Shown here one piece after another: positions 1 to 11,167 of a stretch of 64,000 bases of DNA. Positions within the stretch are counted from its first letter, which is position 1. The number at the start of each line of letters is the position of its first letter. A program made the position numbers and the translations under genes. The notes below the pieces were generated by a model. That model was not told where the DNA came from, made no database searches, and saw only the letters and a program-made list of their open reading frames with translations. Source of the DNA: Marinomonas rhizomae (lineage in GTDB: Bacteria > Pseudomonadota > Gammaproteobacteria > Pseudomonadales > Marinomonadaceae); the NCBI RefSeq assembly GCF_024397855.1, contig NZ_CP073343.1, positions 1,736,001 through 1,800,000 on the forward strand, written 5' to 3'.

Positions 1-316
1 GGCCGCCCATGGTTTCGAGTTGATCTACATTGTCTTTTAACCACAAAACTTGGTTGTCTAACGTGGTTTGTAGAACACTCTTCGACCAATTGGCTAGTTC
101 GGGGTGTAGTTGATAAAACACCCATTGTCCTTGTCTTCGGTCGCTCAAAAGGCCGTTTTTCCTCAATTGAGCAAGATGGCGAGATATTTTGGGCTGCGTT
201 TCGTTTAGTGCTTCGGTTAGCTCGCAAACGCATAGTTCTTGGTATTGGGTGATTAATAGCAAGCAACGCAAGCGAGTGTCGTCGGCAAGAGCTTTATAGA
301 AGGTATCGGGGGTCAT
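1..316 (-). CDS. arsR: ArsR-family transcriptional regulator (3' end cut by window edge)
   Basis: Reading the minus strand from the ATG at 314-316 gives an open frame that runs off the window start, so the C-terminus is missing. The protein begins MTPDTFYKALADDTRLRCLL and continues with a winged-helix core (TQPKISRHLAQLRKNGLLSDRRQGQWVFYQL), typical of ArsR/SmtB repressors. ELCVCEL holds Cys29 and Cys31, equivalent to the metalloid-binding CVC motif of ArsR. Members repress arsenic resistance operons until As(III) or Sb(III) binds. Any ars genes would lie beyond the left edge. The DNA upstream of the start carries direct repeats that may be its operator. The family is clear; arsenic as ligand is inferred from the CVC motif. 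Confidence 0.85.
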   Translation of the reverse strand, partial: MTPDTFYKALADDTRLRCLLLITQYQELCVCELTEALNETQPKISRHLAQLRKNGLLSDRRQGQWVFYQLHPELANWSKSVLQTTLDNQVLWLKDNVDQLETMGG

Positions 317-347
317 GTTTAAAAGCGCATCAGTGAATAATAATTGC

Positions 348-380
348 AGTGTATATGTAAAATCGTATATATGTAAAACC
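348..380. promoter_or_regulatory. Candidate ArsR operator: A/T-rich direct repeats
   Basis: Two copies of tatatgtaaaa (around 352-362 and 368-378) lie about 35 bases upstream of the arsR-type start. ArsR/SmtB repressors usually bind A/T-rich repeats next to their own promoter, so autoregulation is plausible. The assignment rests on position and repetition only. Confidence 0.4.
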
Positions 381-454
381 ACATGTCCAGTTTGTTAAAC
401 ATTTAACAAAAAGTTCATCTAGGGTTTGGTTTTAAGTGGAAAGGTCTGGTGGTA

Positions 455-488
455 ATAAAAAAGGGCGAACTCCGAAGAGTTCGCCCTT
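455..488 (-). terminator. Rho-independent terminator of the sulP-usp operon
   Basis: A perfect 12-bp stem (461-472 pairing with 477-488) with a CGAA loop is followed on the minus strand by a run of T (complement of the A-run at 457-462). It lies 45 bases past the universal stress protein stop codon and closes that operon. Confidence 0.9.
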
Positions 489-533
489 GATGTATCTTGC
501 TTCATGAGCATTGTTTGATAAAAGTCGAATGCT

Positions 534-1385
534 CTAGCGCAAAATTAAGAGAGGGATGTCGCTCTCAATAATCATCTTACTGGTATTGCTACCAACGAAG
601 AATTGACGAACTTTAGAATGGGCATAGGCGCCCATTGCCATAAGCTCTATCTGATTTTCTTCACGGTATTGGGTTAATACAGAGTAAATTTTACCCGGTA
701 TGATAGAGGCGGTGACGTCGAAGCCTTCTTCTTCAAGTATTCGGTGTGCCTCTTCGAGCTTGGCGCGTTTTTCTGGTGTTGCTTCGCCAGCCATTACAAG
801 GTGGCAAGGCAGACCAAGTAATAATGGACTTTGTGCAATACGCTCAATAGCATTGTCTGCGGCTTCTCGGCCGTCATACGCAATCATAAAATTCTTTGGC
901 GCTTTAAATTCATCGACGCTAATTAAGATTGGGCGATGAAGAGTGCGTGCTACTCTCTCAATGTGCGAACCAATAGTGTGGGCGCTTTGAGTATGGCCGC
1001 TGCCACAACGCCCTACGACGATGAGGCGAGTGTCTTCCTCAAGATCTATGAGGTTTTCGACAAGGTCGCCATGGCGCTGCAATAGCTCAATTTGCTTAGC
1101 GCCCGCTTTATGAGCAAACTCTTTTGCGTTTTCAAGTACCAGTTTGCCATGCTCTAAAGCTAGCTTGGCGCGCTGGGTGTCCAAAGCAACGAGTTCTTCT
1201 AGTAAATGTTCTCTACTGCCTAGGCCAATTGAGCCAGAAAGGTCTTCGTCGGTTCTAGCTGTTTCTTTTTCTAAGGAGTGCATCAAGGTTAATGGTGAGC
1301 CCATTTGCTTGGCTGCCCACACGGATGCGTTGGTGACACACTCAGATAGAGAAGAACCATCAATACAAGCTATTACATTATTCAT
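534..1385 (-). CDS. Universal stress protein, tandem UspA domains
   Basis: The 283-residue product has two UspA folds. The first (about residues 1-155) begins NNVIACIDGSSLSECV and ends with VVGRCGSGHTQSAHTIGSHIERVARTLHRPIL. The second (about 160-283) begins NFMIAYDGREAADNAIE and ends with GAYAHSKVRQFFVGSNTSKMI. The G-x2-G-x9-GS pattern of ATP-binding Usp proteins is recognisable in both halves. Tandem Usp proteins are cytosolic stress and energy-status proteins of mostly unknown targets. The gene starts 31 bases after the sulP stop on the same strand, so it is co-transcribed with the anion transporter, and it ends at a strong terminator. Pairing of SulP transporters with Usp proteins suggests a regulatory role on the transporter, but this is inference. 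Confidence 0.9.
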   Translation of the reverse strand: MNNVIACIDGSSLSECVTNASVWAAKQMGSPLTLMHSLEKETARTDEDLSGSIGLGSREHLLEELVALDTQRAKLALEHGKLVLENAKEFAHKAGAKQIELLQRHGDLVENLIDLEEDTRLIVVGRCGSGHTQSAHTIGSHIERVARTLHRPILISVDEFKAPKNFMIAYDGREAADNAIERIAQSPLLLGLPCHLVMAGEATPEKRAKLEEAHRILEEEGFDVTASIIPGKIYSVLTQYREENQIELMAMGAYAHSKVRQFFVGSNTSKMIIESDIPLLILR

Positions 1386-1416
1386 GTTGCACTCCTTGTT
1401 ATTATTCTAGGGTGTT

Positions 1417-2907
1417 CTAGTGGCCACCCATGACTTTTTCGACTTCCTCAGGGTTGTTGTGAACCCCAAATTTATCGACAACGGTTGCGCTGGCTTCGTT
1501 CATTCCTACCAGTTCAACTTCGGCGCCTTCGCGACGGAATTTGATCACGACCTTATCCAAAGCGGATACAGCGGTTATATCCCAAAAGTGCGCTTCGGTT
1601 AGATCAATCGTAACGCTTTCAACCGCTTCTTTAAAATCAAAAGACGCATTAAATTGATCTGACGACGCAAAAAACACTTGCCCGATTACTTTATAAGTTC
1701 GATGACCTGTTTGTGTGCCTTGTTCATTCTTCACAACCATAAAGCGGCCGATCTTATTGGCAAAGAACAAAGATGCCAGCAGCACGCCGACAAAAACACC
1801 GATTGCTAAGTTGTGTGTGGCAACCACAATAGAAACCGTCGCCAACATTACAATATTAGTTGATAGTGGGTGTTTTTTCAGGTTGATGACAGATTCCCAA
1901 GAGAAAGTACCAATCGATACCATGATCATCACGGCAACTAAAGCGGCCATTGGGATTTGACTAATCAGGTCGTCTAAGAAAACCACCATGATCAACAATA
2001 AGAAACCAGCGATAAAAGTAGAAAGACGACCACGACCACCGGATTTTACGTTGATAACAGATTGTCCAATCATGGCACAACCTGCCATGCCGCCCAACAG
2101 ACCTGATGCGATGTTGGCAACACCTTGTCCTTTGCATTCGCGGTTCTTATCACTGCTTGTGTCAGTGAACTCATCCACAATAGTGGCTGTCATCATGGAT
2201 TCCAACAAACCTACTACTGCCAGCCCAAGTGAATAAGGCAAGATAATCATCAGTGTTTCTAGACTTAACGGTACATCAGGCCAAAGGAAAATAGGTAGGG
2301 TATCTGGTAGTTCGCCCATATCACCCACAGTTCGAATGTCTAAGCCATACATCATTGCGAAGGCTGTCAGTACGACGATACATATTAATGGGGAAGGAAG
2401 GGCTTTACCGATGACAGGAAGCAAAGGGAACAGATAAATAATGCCCAAGCCGGCTGCCGTCATCGCGTAGACATGCCAGGTGACATTGGTTAGTTCTGGT
2501 AGCTGTGCCATAAAAATCAAAATGGCTAAGGCGTTTACAAAGCCAGTTACAACAGACCGTGAGACAAACCGCATTAAAGCCCCGAGTTTTAAATACCCCG
2601 CTATTATCTGAAAAACACCGGTAAGTAAGGTGGCAGCAAGTAAATATTCTAAGCCATGCTCTTTTACCAAGGTCACCATTAACAGTGCCATGGCACCGGT
2701 TGCTGCCGAAATCATACCGGGGCGACCGCCAACAAATGAAATGACAACGGCAATACAGAAAGAGGCATACAAGCCCACTTTAGGGTCAACACCTGCAATG
2801 ATGGAAAAAGCAATGGCTTCTGGAATCAAAGCAAGCGCAACCACTGTACCGGCGAGAGAGTCGCCTTTAATGTTTGAGAACCAGTCTCGTTTTATCGTGT
2901 CGATCAT
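1417..2907 (-). CDS. SulP-family inorganic anion transporter with STAS domain
   Basis: The 496-residue inner-membrane protein starts with the SulP signature region ([35 protein letters not shown]), has about 11-12 hydrophobic segments through residue 385, and ends with a cytoplasmic STAS domain (about 405-490, [26 protein letters not shown]). SulP proteins move sulfate, bicarbonate, C4-dicarboxylates or other anions, usually with Na+ or H+. Substrate cannot be read from the sequence; in marine bacteria bicarbonate or sulfate are the likely ones. The start is supported by an AGAAGGTAAT ribosome-binding site. It is the first gene of a two-gene operon with the downstream usp gene. Confidence 0.9.
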   Translation of the reverse strand: MIDTIKRDWFSNIKGDSLAGTVVALALIPEAIAFSIIAGVDPKVGLYASFCIAVVISFVGGRPGMISAATGAMALLMVTLVKEHGLEYLLAATLLTGVFQIIAGYLKLGALMRFVSRSVVTGFVNALAILIFMAQLPELTNVTWHVYAMTAAGLGIIYLFPLLPVIGKALPSPLICIVVLTAFAMMYGLDIRTVGDMGELPDTLPIFLWPDVPLSLETLMIILPYSLGLAVVGLLESMMTATIVDEFTDTSSDKNRECKGQGVANIASGLLGGMAGCAMIGQSVINVKSGGRGRLSTFIAGFLLLIMVVFLDDLISQIPMAALVAVMIMVSIGTFSWESVINLKKHPLSTNIVMLATVSIVVATHNLAIGVFVGVLLASLFFANKIGRFMVVKNEQGTQTGHRTYKVIGQVFFASSDQFNASFDFKEAVESVTIDLTEAHFWDITAVSALDKVVIKFRREGAEVELVGMNEASATVVDKFGVHNNPEEVEKVMGGH

Positions 2908-3363
2908 GTATTACCTTCTGAATAAATTAGAGCAAATAGGCAGACGCTATTTTTAGCAGTTTGCTTTATGGGCTTTTATCTTGTTAGCCGTTTTATAAAA
3001 ATATGTTCTGAATATTGTGCCATGACAAGGACGGTGCAAAACACTCCCCATAGGCGCATTGAGTGAGTCAGAGACTCTGAAAGAGACATCGAGCAGCGTT
3101 TCACTCTTAAGTGCTTAAGATCTGTGCCCGAAAGTGCGCAAATTATAAAGAGTTGACTTATGCATGGCAATGACAATAGGGCAGAAGATACAGGTGTATT
3201 CAGAGGCGGCTAGAAAAAAGCATAAAAAAGGGTAAGAAATGTCAAAAAAAGGGCTGGACTGTACCAAGGTACAATAGCTGCCTTGTCTTTTTTGCCCTAT
3301 CTTGGAAGTAATTATAGAACTATTACGACTTACTTTTAGTCTTCTTTTTTTAGGGAACGTATC
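2908..3363. other. Intergenic region between sulP and the giant adhesin gene
   Basis: This 456-base divergent region has no convincing gene. Short open frames here lack ribosome-binding sites and family resemblance. It holds the sulP promoter and leader, and near its right end a small palindrome gtaccaaggtac (3261-3272) with the -10-like TACAAT beside it at 3270-3275. An AGGGA ribosome-binding site (3353-3357) precedes the adhesin ATG. I could not fix the adhesin promoter. Confidence 0.5.
3142..3170 (-). promoter_or_regulatory. Sigma70 promoter of the sulP-usp operon
   Basis: On the minus strand there is TTGCCA (complement of 3165-3170), a 17-base spacer and TATAAT (complement of 3142-3147). 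It points at sulP and implies a long 5' leader of roughly 230 nucleotides before the start codon at 2907. Confidence 0.7.
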
Positions 3364-5727
3364 ATGAGCGACAGTCAAGTACCATTTGCAACAACAGGTA
3401 ATACGATCGGCTTTATCACTAAGTTAACTGGTTCTGTGATGATTCAATCTATTGATGGTCAAGAACGCGTGGTAAAAATCGGTGATCCGATATTCTTTGG
3501 TGAGACGGTTTTGACTGGTCCTAATGGCAGTGTGGTAATTGCTTTTGTTGATGGTTCGGAGCTCGAGATAGGTGATAACTCGGTTGTTGAAATTACCGAT
3601 GAAATTTACAATACGAATGACAATGATTCCCTAGTCGCAGACTCCTCTACAGATTTTGATGCACTGCAACAGGCTATTTTGGCGGGCGATGATCCTACCT
3701 TAATTCAAGAGGCACCGGCAGCGGGTGAAGAATTGGATGGGCAAAATCGTGTTGATGTTGATATTGAACGAAATGACGACTTCACGCTTCCAACCTTTGG
3801 TAATGATAGTGAAAATAATGGTGAGCAATTTGTACCGACGGAAACCGCACAAAGCCTTTCTCGGGACTCATCTACTGTAGACCCAACACCAACACCAACA
3901 CCAACACCAACACCAACACCAACACCAGAGCCAACGCCAGAGCCAACGCCAGAGCCAACGCCAGAGCCAACGCCAGAGCCAACGCCAGAGCCAACGCCAG
4001 AGCCAACGCCAGAGCCAACGCCAGAGCCAACGCCAGAGCCACCAACACCTGGGCCAACACCTACAGCTGATACTTCAATTAATAAGCCAATCATTGATTT
4101 AGTATCGGAAAGCGACAGTGGTGATGAGTCAACAGATAACCTCACCAATGACAGAACTTCGACGTTTAGCCTTTCGAATATTGATGCTGATGTAATTCTT
4201 GTTGAAGTATTCAACGGTACGACAAAGTTAGGTGATGCAATACAAGCCGAAAATGGTAGTTGGAGTTTTACAGCTGCTGATGGGCAATTGGTGGAAGAGG
4301 CTAATTCTCTTACTGTTAAAGTGACTGACGCTGCAAGCAATACAGCGACTTCAGATATTCTTGTTGTTACGCTAGATACTATAGCAAATGCAGAAATTAC
4401 CATTGATACGATTGCTGGTGATGATGTGCTTAGTGCATTAGAAGCTGGTGGTACTGTCGTGATTTCTGGAATCGTCACAGGTGATGCTGCAGTTGGTGAC
4501 ACAGTTACCTTAACTATTAATGGTGACAGTTCAAAATACACTGGTCTAGTTAATGCAGATGAAAGTGGTAGGTTAGTTTATAGTATCGATGTTGAAGGCA
4601 GTGACTTAGTTAATAACCGTATTGTACAGGCAAGCGTGACCGGTACCGATGCTGCTGGTAATGAGTTCACAGCTACATCAAGTTCCACAGATGGAGTTTA
4701 TCAAGATAAAAGTATGGTAGTTGCAAGTCTTGATGATAATGGATTCACTCCTGAAGGCGAAGATGCAATTTTCACCCTGTCGCTTAATCAAGCTTCTCTA
4801 GCGGATGTTACTGTTAAGCTTTCTACTTCTTTTGATACGGCAAGTGCTGATGATATTGGTACTATGACAGCAAGCTACCAAGACTCAAACAGCGGTACAG
4901 TGTCATTAACAATCAATGTTGATGGGACTCTTACTGTTCCTGCTGGCGTTACTAAAGTCATATTAAATGTCCCCACTATTGAAGATTCTATTCATGAAGG
5001 TAACGAGAAATTTACTATTAATGTAGAGGGCGTTTCAGGAGTTGTCGCCTTTGATAGTGCAACGACAACGATTATAGACAACGACGATGCACCGACGATC
5101 GATAACGTGAGCCAAGCGGTGAATGCGGATGGCGACGCGGTGGATGAAGGCGAAGGCGCGGTGTTCACCGTGAGCCTAAGCAACGCCAGCAGCTCGGCTC
5201 AAACGTTCACGTTTAGCTTGGCAGACGGCACGGCGGGCAGCGACGACTACAACACAGACCTGTCGAACGTGACGTTCGGCACAGGCGTGACGAACAACGG
5301 TGACGGCACGATCACGGTCGATGCGGGCGTGACGGAGTTCACGGCGACGGTCGCGACGACCGATGACACGATCGACGAAGCGGATGAAACGTTCACGTTG
5401 ACGGTTGGCGGCAAGACAGGCACAGCAACGATCATAGACAACGACGATGCACCGACGATCGATAACGTGAGCCAAGCGGTGAATGCGGATGGCGACGCGG
5501 TGGATGAAGGCGAAGGCGCGGTGTTCACCGTGAGCCTAAGCAACGCCAGCAGCTCGGCTCAAACGTTCACGTTTAGCTTGGCAGACGGCACGGCGGGCAG
5601 CGACGACTACAACACAGACCTGTCGAACGTGACGTTCGGCACAGGCGTGACGAACAACGGTGACGGCACGATCACGGTCGATGCGGGCGTGACGGAGTTT
5701 AACGGCGACGGTCGCGACGACCGATGA
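3364..5727 (+). CDS. Giant LapA-like adhesin, N-terminal part (retention module, linker, Ig-like and first Calx-beta repeats)
   Basis: The frame opens at ATG 3364 behind AGGGAACGT. Residues 1-117 form a LapA-type retention module (FITKLTGSVMIQSIDG, GDPIFFGETVLTGPNGSVVIAFVDGSELEIG). Residues 118-121 are PAAG, matching the di-alanine site (TAAG/PAAG) cut by periplasmic LapG proteases. A Pro-Thr-Glu linker follows at about 174-235, then two bacterial Ig-like domains, a divergent Calx-beta domain, and the first two copies of the 120-residue repeat. Such proteins are exported by a type I system, held in the outer membrane by the folded N-terminus and released when c-di-GMP falls. There is no Sec signal, as expected. 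The frame is lost by a one-base insertion near 5700 inside repeat copy 2; the rest of the gene continues to 20731 with many more breaks. The secretion, LapD and LapG genes are not in the window. Confidence 0.85.
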   Translation: MSDSQVPFATTGNTIGFITKLTGSVMIQSIDGQERVVKIGDPIFFGETVLTGPNGSVVIAFVDGSELEIGDNSVVEITDEIYNTNDNDSLVADSSTDFDALQQAILAGDDPTLIQEAPAAGEELDGQNRVDVDIERNDDFTLPTFGNDSENNGEQFVPTETAQSLSRDSSTVDPTPTPTPTPTPTPTPEPTPEPTPEPTPEPTPEPTPEPTPEPTPEPTPEPTPEPPTPGPTPTADTSINKPIIDLVSESDSGDESTDNLTNDRTSTFSLSNIDADVILVEVFNGTTKLGDAIQAENGSWSFTAADGQLVEEANSLTVKVTDAASNTATSDILVVTLDTIANAEITIDTIAGDDVLSALEAGGTVVISGIVTGDAAVGDTVTLTINGDSSKYTGLVNADESGRLVYSIDVEGSDLVNNRIVQASVTGTDAAGNEFTATSSSTDGVYQDKSMVVASLDDNGFTPEGEDAIFTLSLNQASLADVTVKLSTSFDTASADDIGTMTASYQDSNSGTVSLTINVDGTLTVPAGVTKVILNVPTIEDSIHEGNEKFTINVEGVSGVVAFDSATTTIIDNDDAPTIDNVSQAVNADGDAVDEGEGAVFTVSLSNASSSAQTFTFSLADGTAGSDDYNTDLSNVTFGTGVTNNGDGTITVDAGVTEFTATVATTDDTIDEADETFTLTVGGKTGTATIIDNDDAPTIDNVSQAVNADGDAVDEGEGAVFTVSLSNASSSAQTFTFSLADGTAGSDDYNTDLSNVTFGTGVTNNGDGTITVDAGVTEFNGDGRDDR
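3883..4067 (+). repeat. Low-complexity Pro-Thr / Pro-Glu-Pro-Thr linker repeats
   Basis: Seven or so 6-base ccaaca units run into nine exact copies of the 12-base unit ccagagccaacg (3925-4032), encoding (PT)n then (PEPT)n. It forms an extended spacer between the membrane-retained N-terminus and the Ig-like domains. Units of 6 and 12 bases keep the frame when copy number changes by slippage. Confidence 0.95.
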
Positions 5728-5935
5728 CACGATCGACGAAGCGGATGAAACGTTCACGTTGACGGTTGGCGGCAAGACAGGCACAGCAACGATCATAGAC
5801 AACGACGATGCACCGACGATAACGTGAGCCAAGCGGTGAATGCGGATGGCGACGCGGTGGATGAAGGCGAAGGCGCGGTGTTCACCGTGAGCCTAAGCAA
5901 CGCCCAGCAGCTCGGCTCAAACGTTCACGTTTAGC

Positions 5936-8350
5936 TTGGCAGACGGCACGGCGGGCAGCGACGACTACAACACAGACCTGTCGAACGTGACGTTCGGCAC
6001 AGGCGTGACGAACAACGGTGACGGCACGATCACGGTCGATGCGGGCGTGACGGAGTTCACGGCGACGGTCGCGACGACCGATGACACGATCGACGAAGCG
6101 GATGAAACGTTCACGTTGACGGTTGGCGGCAAGACAGGCACAGCAACGATCATAGACAACGACGATGCACCGACGATCGATAACGTGAGCCCAAGGGTGA
6201 ATGCGGATGGCGACGCGGTGGATGAAGGCGAAGGCGCGGTGTTCACCGTGAGCCTAAGCAACGCCAGCAGCTCGGCTCAAACGTTCACGTTTAGCTTGGC
6301 AGACGGCACGGCGGGCAGCGACGACTACAACACAGACCTGTCGAACGTGACGTTCGGCACAGGCGTGACGAACAACGGTGACGGCACGATCACGGTCGAT
6401 GCGGGCGTGACGGAGTTCACGGCGACGGTCGCGACGACCGATGACACGATCGACGAAGCGGATGAAACGTTCACGTTGACGGTTGGCGGCAAGACAGGCA
6501 CAGCAACGATCATAGACAACGACGATGCACCGACGATCGATAACGTGAGCCAAGCGGTGAATGCGGATGGCGACGCGGTGGATGAAGGCGAAGGCGCGGT
6601 GTTCACCGTGAGCCTAAGCAACGCCAGCAGCTCGGCTCAAACGTTCACGTTTAGCTTGGCAGACGGCACGGCGGGCAGCGACGACTACAACACAGACCTG
6701 TCGAACGTGACGTTCGGCACAGGCGTGACGAACAACGGTGACGGCACGATCACGGTCGATGCGGGCGTGACGGAGTTCACGGCGACGGTCGCGACGACCG
6801 ATGACACGATCGACGAAGCGGATGAAACGTTCACGTTGACGGTTGGCGGCAAGACAGGCACAGCAACGATCATAGACAACGACGATGCACCGACGATCGA
6901 TAACGTGAGCCAAGCGGTGAATGCGGATGGCGACGCGGTGGATGAAGGCGAAGGCGCGGTGTTCACCGTGAGCCTAAGCAACGCCAGCAGCTCGGCTCAA
7001 ACGTTCACGTTTAGCTTGGCAGACGGCACGGCGGGCAGCGACGACTACAACACAGACCTGTCGAACGTGACGTTCGGCACAGGCGTGACGAACAACGGTG
7101 ACGGCACGATCACGGTCGATGCGGGCGTGACGGAGTTCACGGCGACGGTCGCGACGACCGATGACACGATCGACGAAGCGGATGAAACGTTCACGTTGAC
7201 GGTTGGCGGCAAGACAGGCACAGCAACGATCATAGACAACGACGATGCACCGACGATCGATAACGTGAGCCAAGCGGTGAATGCGGATGGCGACGCGGTG
7301 GATGAAGGCGAAGGCGCGGTGTTCACCGTGAGCCTAAGCAACGCCAGCAGCTCGGCTCAAACGTTCACGTTTAGCTTGGCAGACGGCACGGCGGGCAGCG
7401 ACGACTACAACACAGACCTGTCGAACGTGACGTTCGGCACAGGCGTGACGAACAACGGTGACGGCACGATCACGGTCGATGCGGGCGTGACGGAGTTCAC
7501 GGCGACGGTCGCGACGACCGATGACACGATCGACGAAGCGGATGAAACGTTCACGTTGACGGTTGGCGGCAAGACAGGCACAGCAACGATCATAGACAAC
7601 GACGATGCACCGACGATCGATAACGTGAGCCAAGCGGTGAATGCGGATGGCGACGCGGTGGATGAAGGCGAAGGCGCGGTGTTCACCGTGAGCCTAAGCA
7701 ACGCCAGCAGCTCGGCTCAAACGTTCACGTTTAGCTTGGCAGACGGCACGGCGGGCAGCGACGACTACAACACAGACCTGTCGAACGTGACGTTCGGCAC
7801 AGGCGTGACGAACAACGGTGACGGCACGATCACGGTCGATGCGGGCGTGACGGAGTTCACGGCGACGGTCGCGACGACCGATGACACGATCGACGAAGCG
7901 GATGAAACGTTCACGTTGACGGTTGGCGGCAAGACAGGCACAGCAACGATCATAGACAACGACGATGCACCGACGATCGATAACGTGAGCCAAGCGGTGA
8001 ATGCGGATGGCGACGCGGTGGATGAAGGCGAAGGCGCGGTGTTCACCGTGAGCCTAAGCAACGCCAGCAGCTCGGCTCAAACGTTCACGTTTAGCTTGGC
8101 AGACGGCACGGCGGGCAGCGACGACTACAACACAGACCTGTCGAACGTGACGTTCGGCACAGGCGTGACGAACAACGGTGACGGCACGATCACGGTCGAT
8201 GCGGGCGTGACGGAGTTCACGGCGACGGTCGCGACGACCGATGACACGATCGACGAAGCGGATGAAACGTTCACGTTGACGGTTGGCGGCAAGACAGGCA
8301 CAGCAACGATCATAGACAACGACGATGCACACCGACGATCGATAACGTGA
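5936..8350 (+). pseudogene. Adhesin fragment: intact run of about 6.7 Calx-beta repeats
   Basis: This segment is open through repeat copies 3 (second half) to 10. It has lost the frame of the N-terminal part through +1 near 5700, a 4-base loss near 5817 and +1 near 5905. Copies 5 to 9 show no base differences. The segment ends where two extra bases appear in copy 10 (gatgcacaccgacg near 8330). It has no start signal of its own and should be read as the middle of the adhesin that begins at 3364. Confidence 0.7.
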
Positions 8351-11167
8351 GCCAAGCGGTGAATGCGGATGGCGACGCGGTGGATGAAGGCGAAGGCGCG
8401 GTGTTCACGTGAGCCTAAGCAACGCCAGCAGCTCGGCTCAAACGTTCACGTTTAGCTTGGCAGACGGCACGGCGGGCAGCGACGACTACAACACAGACCT
8501 GTCGAACGTGACGTTCGGCACAGGCGTGACGAACAACGGTGACGGCACGATCACGGTCGATGCGGGCGTGACGGAGTTCACGGCGACGGTCGCGACGACC
8601 GATGACACGATCGACGAAGCGGATGAAACGTTCACGTTGACGGTTGGCGGCAAGACAGGCACAGCAACGATCATAGACAAACGACGATGCACCGACGATC
8701 GATAACGTGAGCCAAGCGGTGAATGCGGATGGCGACGCGGTGGATGAAGGCGAAGGCGCGGTGTTCACCGTGAGCCTAAGCAACGCCAGCAGCTCGGCTC
8801 AAACGTTCACGTTTAGCTTGGCAGACGGCACGGCGGGCAGCGACGACTACAACACAGACCTGTCGAACGTGACGTTCGGCACAGGCGTGACGAACAACGG
8901 TGACGGCACGATCACGGTCGATGCGGGCGTGACGGAGTTCACGGCGACGGTCGCGACGACCGATGACACGATCGACGAAGCGGATGAAACGTTCACGTTG
9001 ACGGTTGGCGGCAAGACAGGCACAGCAACGATCATAGACAACGACGATGCACCGACGATCGATAACGTGAGCCAAGCGGTGAATGCGGATGGCGACGCGG
9101 TGGATGAAGGCGAAGGCGCGGTGTTCACCGTGAGCCTAAGCAACGCCAGCAGCTCGGCTCAAACGTTCACGTTTTAGCTTGGCAGACGGCACGGCGGGCA
9201 GCGACGACTACAACACAGACCTGTCGAACGTGACGTTCGGCACAGGCGTGACGAACAACGGTGACGGCACGATCACGGTCGATGCGGGCGTGACGGAGTT
9301 CACGGCGACGGTCGCGACGACCGATGACACGATCGACGAAGCGGATGAAACGTTCACGTTGACGGTTGGCGGCAAGACAGGCACAGCAACGATCATAGAC
9401 AACGACGATGCACCGACGATCGATAACGTGAGCCAAGCGGTGAATGCGGATGGCGACGCGGTGGATGAAGGCGAAGGCGCGGTGTTCACCGTGAGCCTAA
9501 GCAACGCCAGCAGCTCGGCTCAAACGTTCACGTTTAGCTTGGCAGACGGCACGCGGGCAGCGACGACTACAACACAGACCTGTCGAACGTGACGTTCGGC
9601 ACAGGCGTGACGACGAACAACGGTGACGGCACGATCACGGTCGATGCGGGCGTGACGGAGTTCACGGCGACGGTCGCGACGACCGATGACACGATCGACG
9701 AAGCGGATGAAACGTTCACGTTGACGGTTGGCGCAAGACACAGCAACGATCATAGACAACGACGATGCGACGAACGATCATAGACAACGACGATGCACCG
9801 ACGATCGATAACGTGAGCCAAGCGTTGATGCGGATGCGACGCGGGCGGATGAAGGCGAAAGGCACGGTGTTCACCGGCACGTGAGCCTAAGCAACGCCAG
9901 CAGCTCGGCTCAAACGTTCACGTTTAGCTTGGCAGACGGCACGGCGGGCAGCGACGACTACGACACAGACCTGTCGAAACGTGAACGTTCGGCACACGGC
10001 GTGACGAACAACGGTGACGGCACGGCACGACTCACGAACGACGTTGCAGGGGACGAACAACGGTGACGGCACGATTCACGGGGCGTGACGGAGTTCACGG
10101 CGACGGTCGCGACGACCGATGACACGATCGACGAAGCGGATGAAACGTTCACGTTGACGGTTGGCGGCAAGACAGGCACAGCAACGATCATAGACAACGA
10201 CGATGCACCGACGATCGATAACGTGAGCCAAGCGGTGAATGCGGATGGCGACGCGGTGGATGAAGGCGAAGGCGCGGTGTTCACCGTGAGCCTAAGCAAC
10301 GCCAGCAGCTCGGCTCAAACGTTCACGTTTAGCTTGGCAGACGGCACGGCGGGCAGCGACGACTACAACACAGACCTGTCGAACGTGACGTTCGGCACAG
10401 GCGTGACGAACAACGGTGACGGCACGATCACGGTCGATGCGGGCGTGACGGAGTTCACGGCGACGGTCGCGACGACCGATGACACGATCGACGAAGCGGA
10501 TGAAACGTTCACGTTGACGGTGGCGGCAAGACAGGCACAGCAACGATCATAGACAACGACGATGCACCGACGATCGATAACGTGAGCCAAGCGGTGAATG
10601 CGGATGGCGACGCGGTGGATGAAGGCGAAGGCGCGGTGTTCACCGTGAGCCTAAGCAACGCCAGCAGCTCGGCTCAAACGTTCACGTTTAGCTTGGCAGA
10701 CGGCACGGCGGGCAGCGACGACTACAACACAGACCTGTCGAACGTGACGTTCGGCACAGGCGTGACGAACAACGGTGACGGCACGATCACGGTCGATGCG
10801 GGCGTGACGGAGTTTCACGGCGACGGTCGCGACGACCGATGACACGATCGACGAAGCGGATGAAACGTTCACGTTGACGGTTGGCGGCAAGACAGGCACA
10901 GCAACGATCATAGACAACGACGATGCACCGACGATCGATAACGTGAGCCAAGCGGTGAATGCGGATGGCGACGCGGTGGATGAAGGCGAAGGCGCGGTGT
11001 TCACCGTGAGCCTAAGCAACGCCAGCAGCTCGGCTCAAACGTTTCACGTTTAGCTTGGCAGACGGCACGGCGGGCAGCGACGACTACAACACAGACCTGT
11101 CGAACGTGACGTTCGGCACAGGCGTGACGAACAACGGTGACGGCACGATCACGGTCGATGCACGGGC
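8351..11167 (+). pseudogene. Adhesin fragment: heavily frameshifted Calx-beta repeats
   Basis: Copies 10 to 18 of the repeat are broken into short open pieces (8409-8705, 8707-9177, 9179-9592, 9589-9783, 10085-10552, 10582-10842). Causes include -1 near 8408, +1 near 8680, +1 near 9174, -1 near 9553, +3 near 9611, -1 near 10520, +1 near 10815, +1 near 11042 and +2 near 11161. From about 9730 to 10085 copy 14 is scrambled, with short duplicated and missing pieces (for example a second gatcatagacaacgacgatgc). Substitutions are rare, so the damage does not look like neutral decay. Confidence 0.7.

Noticed and set aside
2976..3378. Two minus-strand open frames between sulP and the adhesin gene
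   Set aside because: One overlaps the adhesin start and both cover the sulP promoter and leader; no translation signals.
3705..4541. Minus-strand frames with Gly-Ser-Gly-Val or Leu-Ala repeats
   Set aside because: Antisense reading of the Pro-Thr-Glu linker and Ig-like domains of the adhesin.
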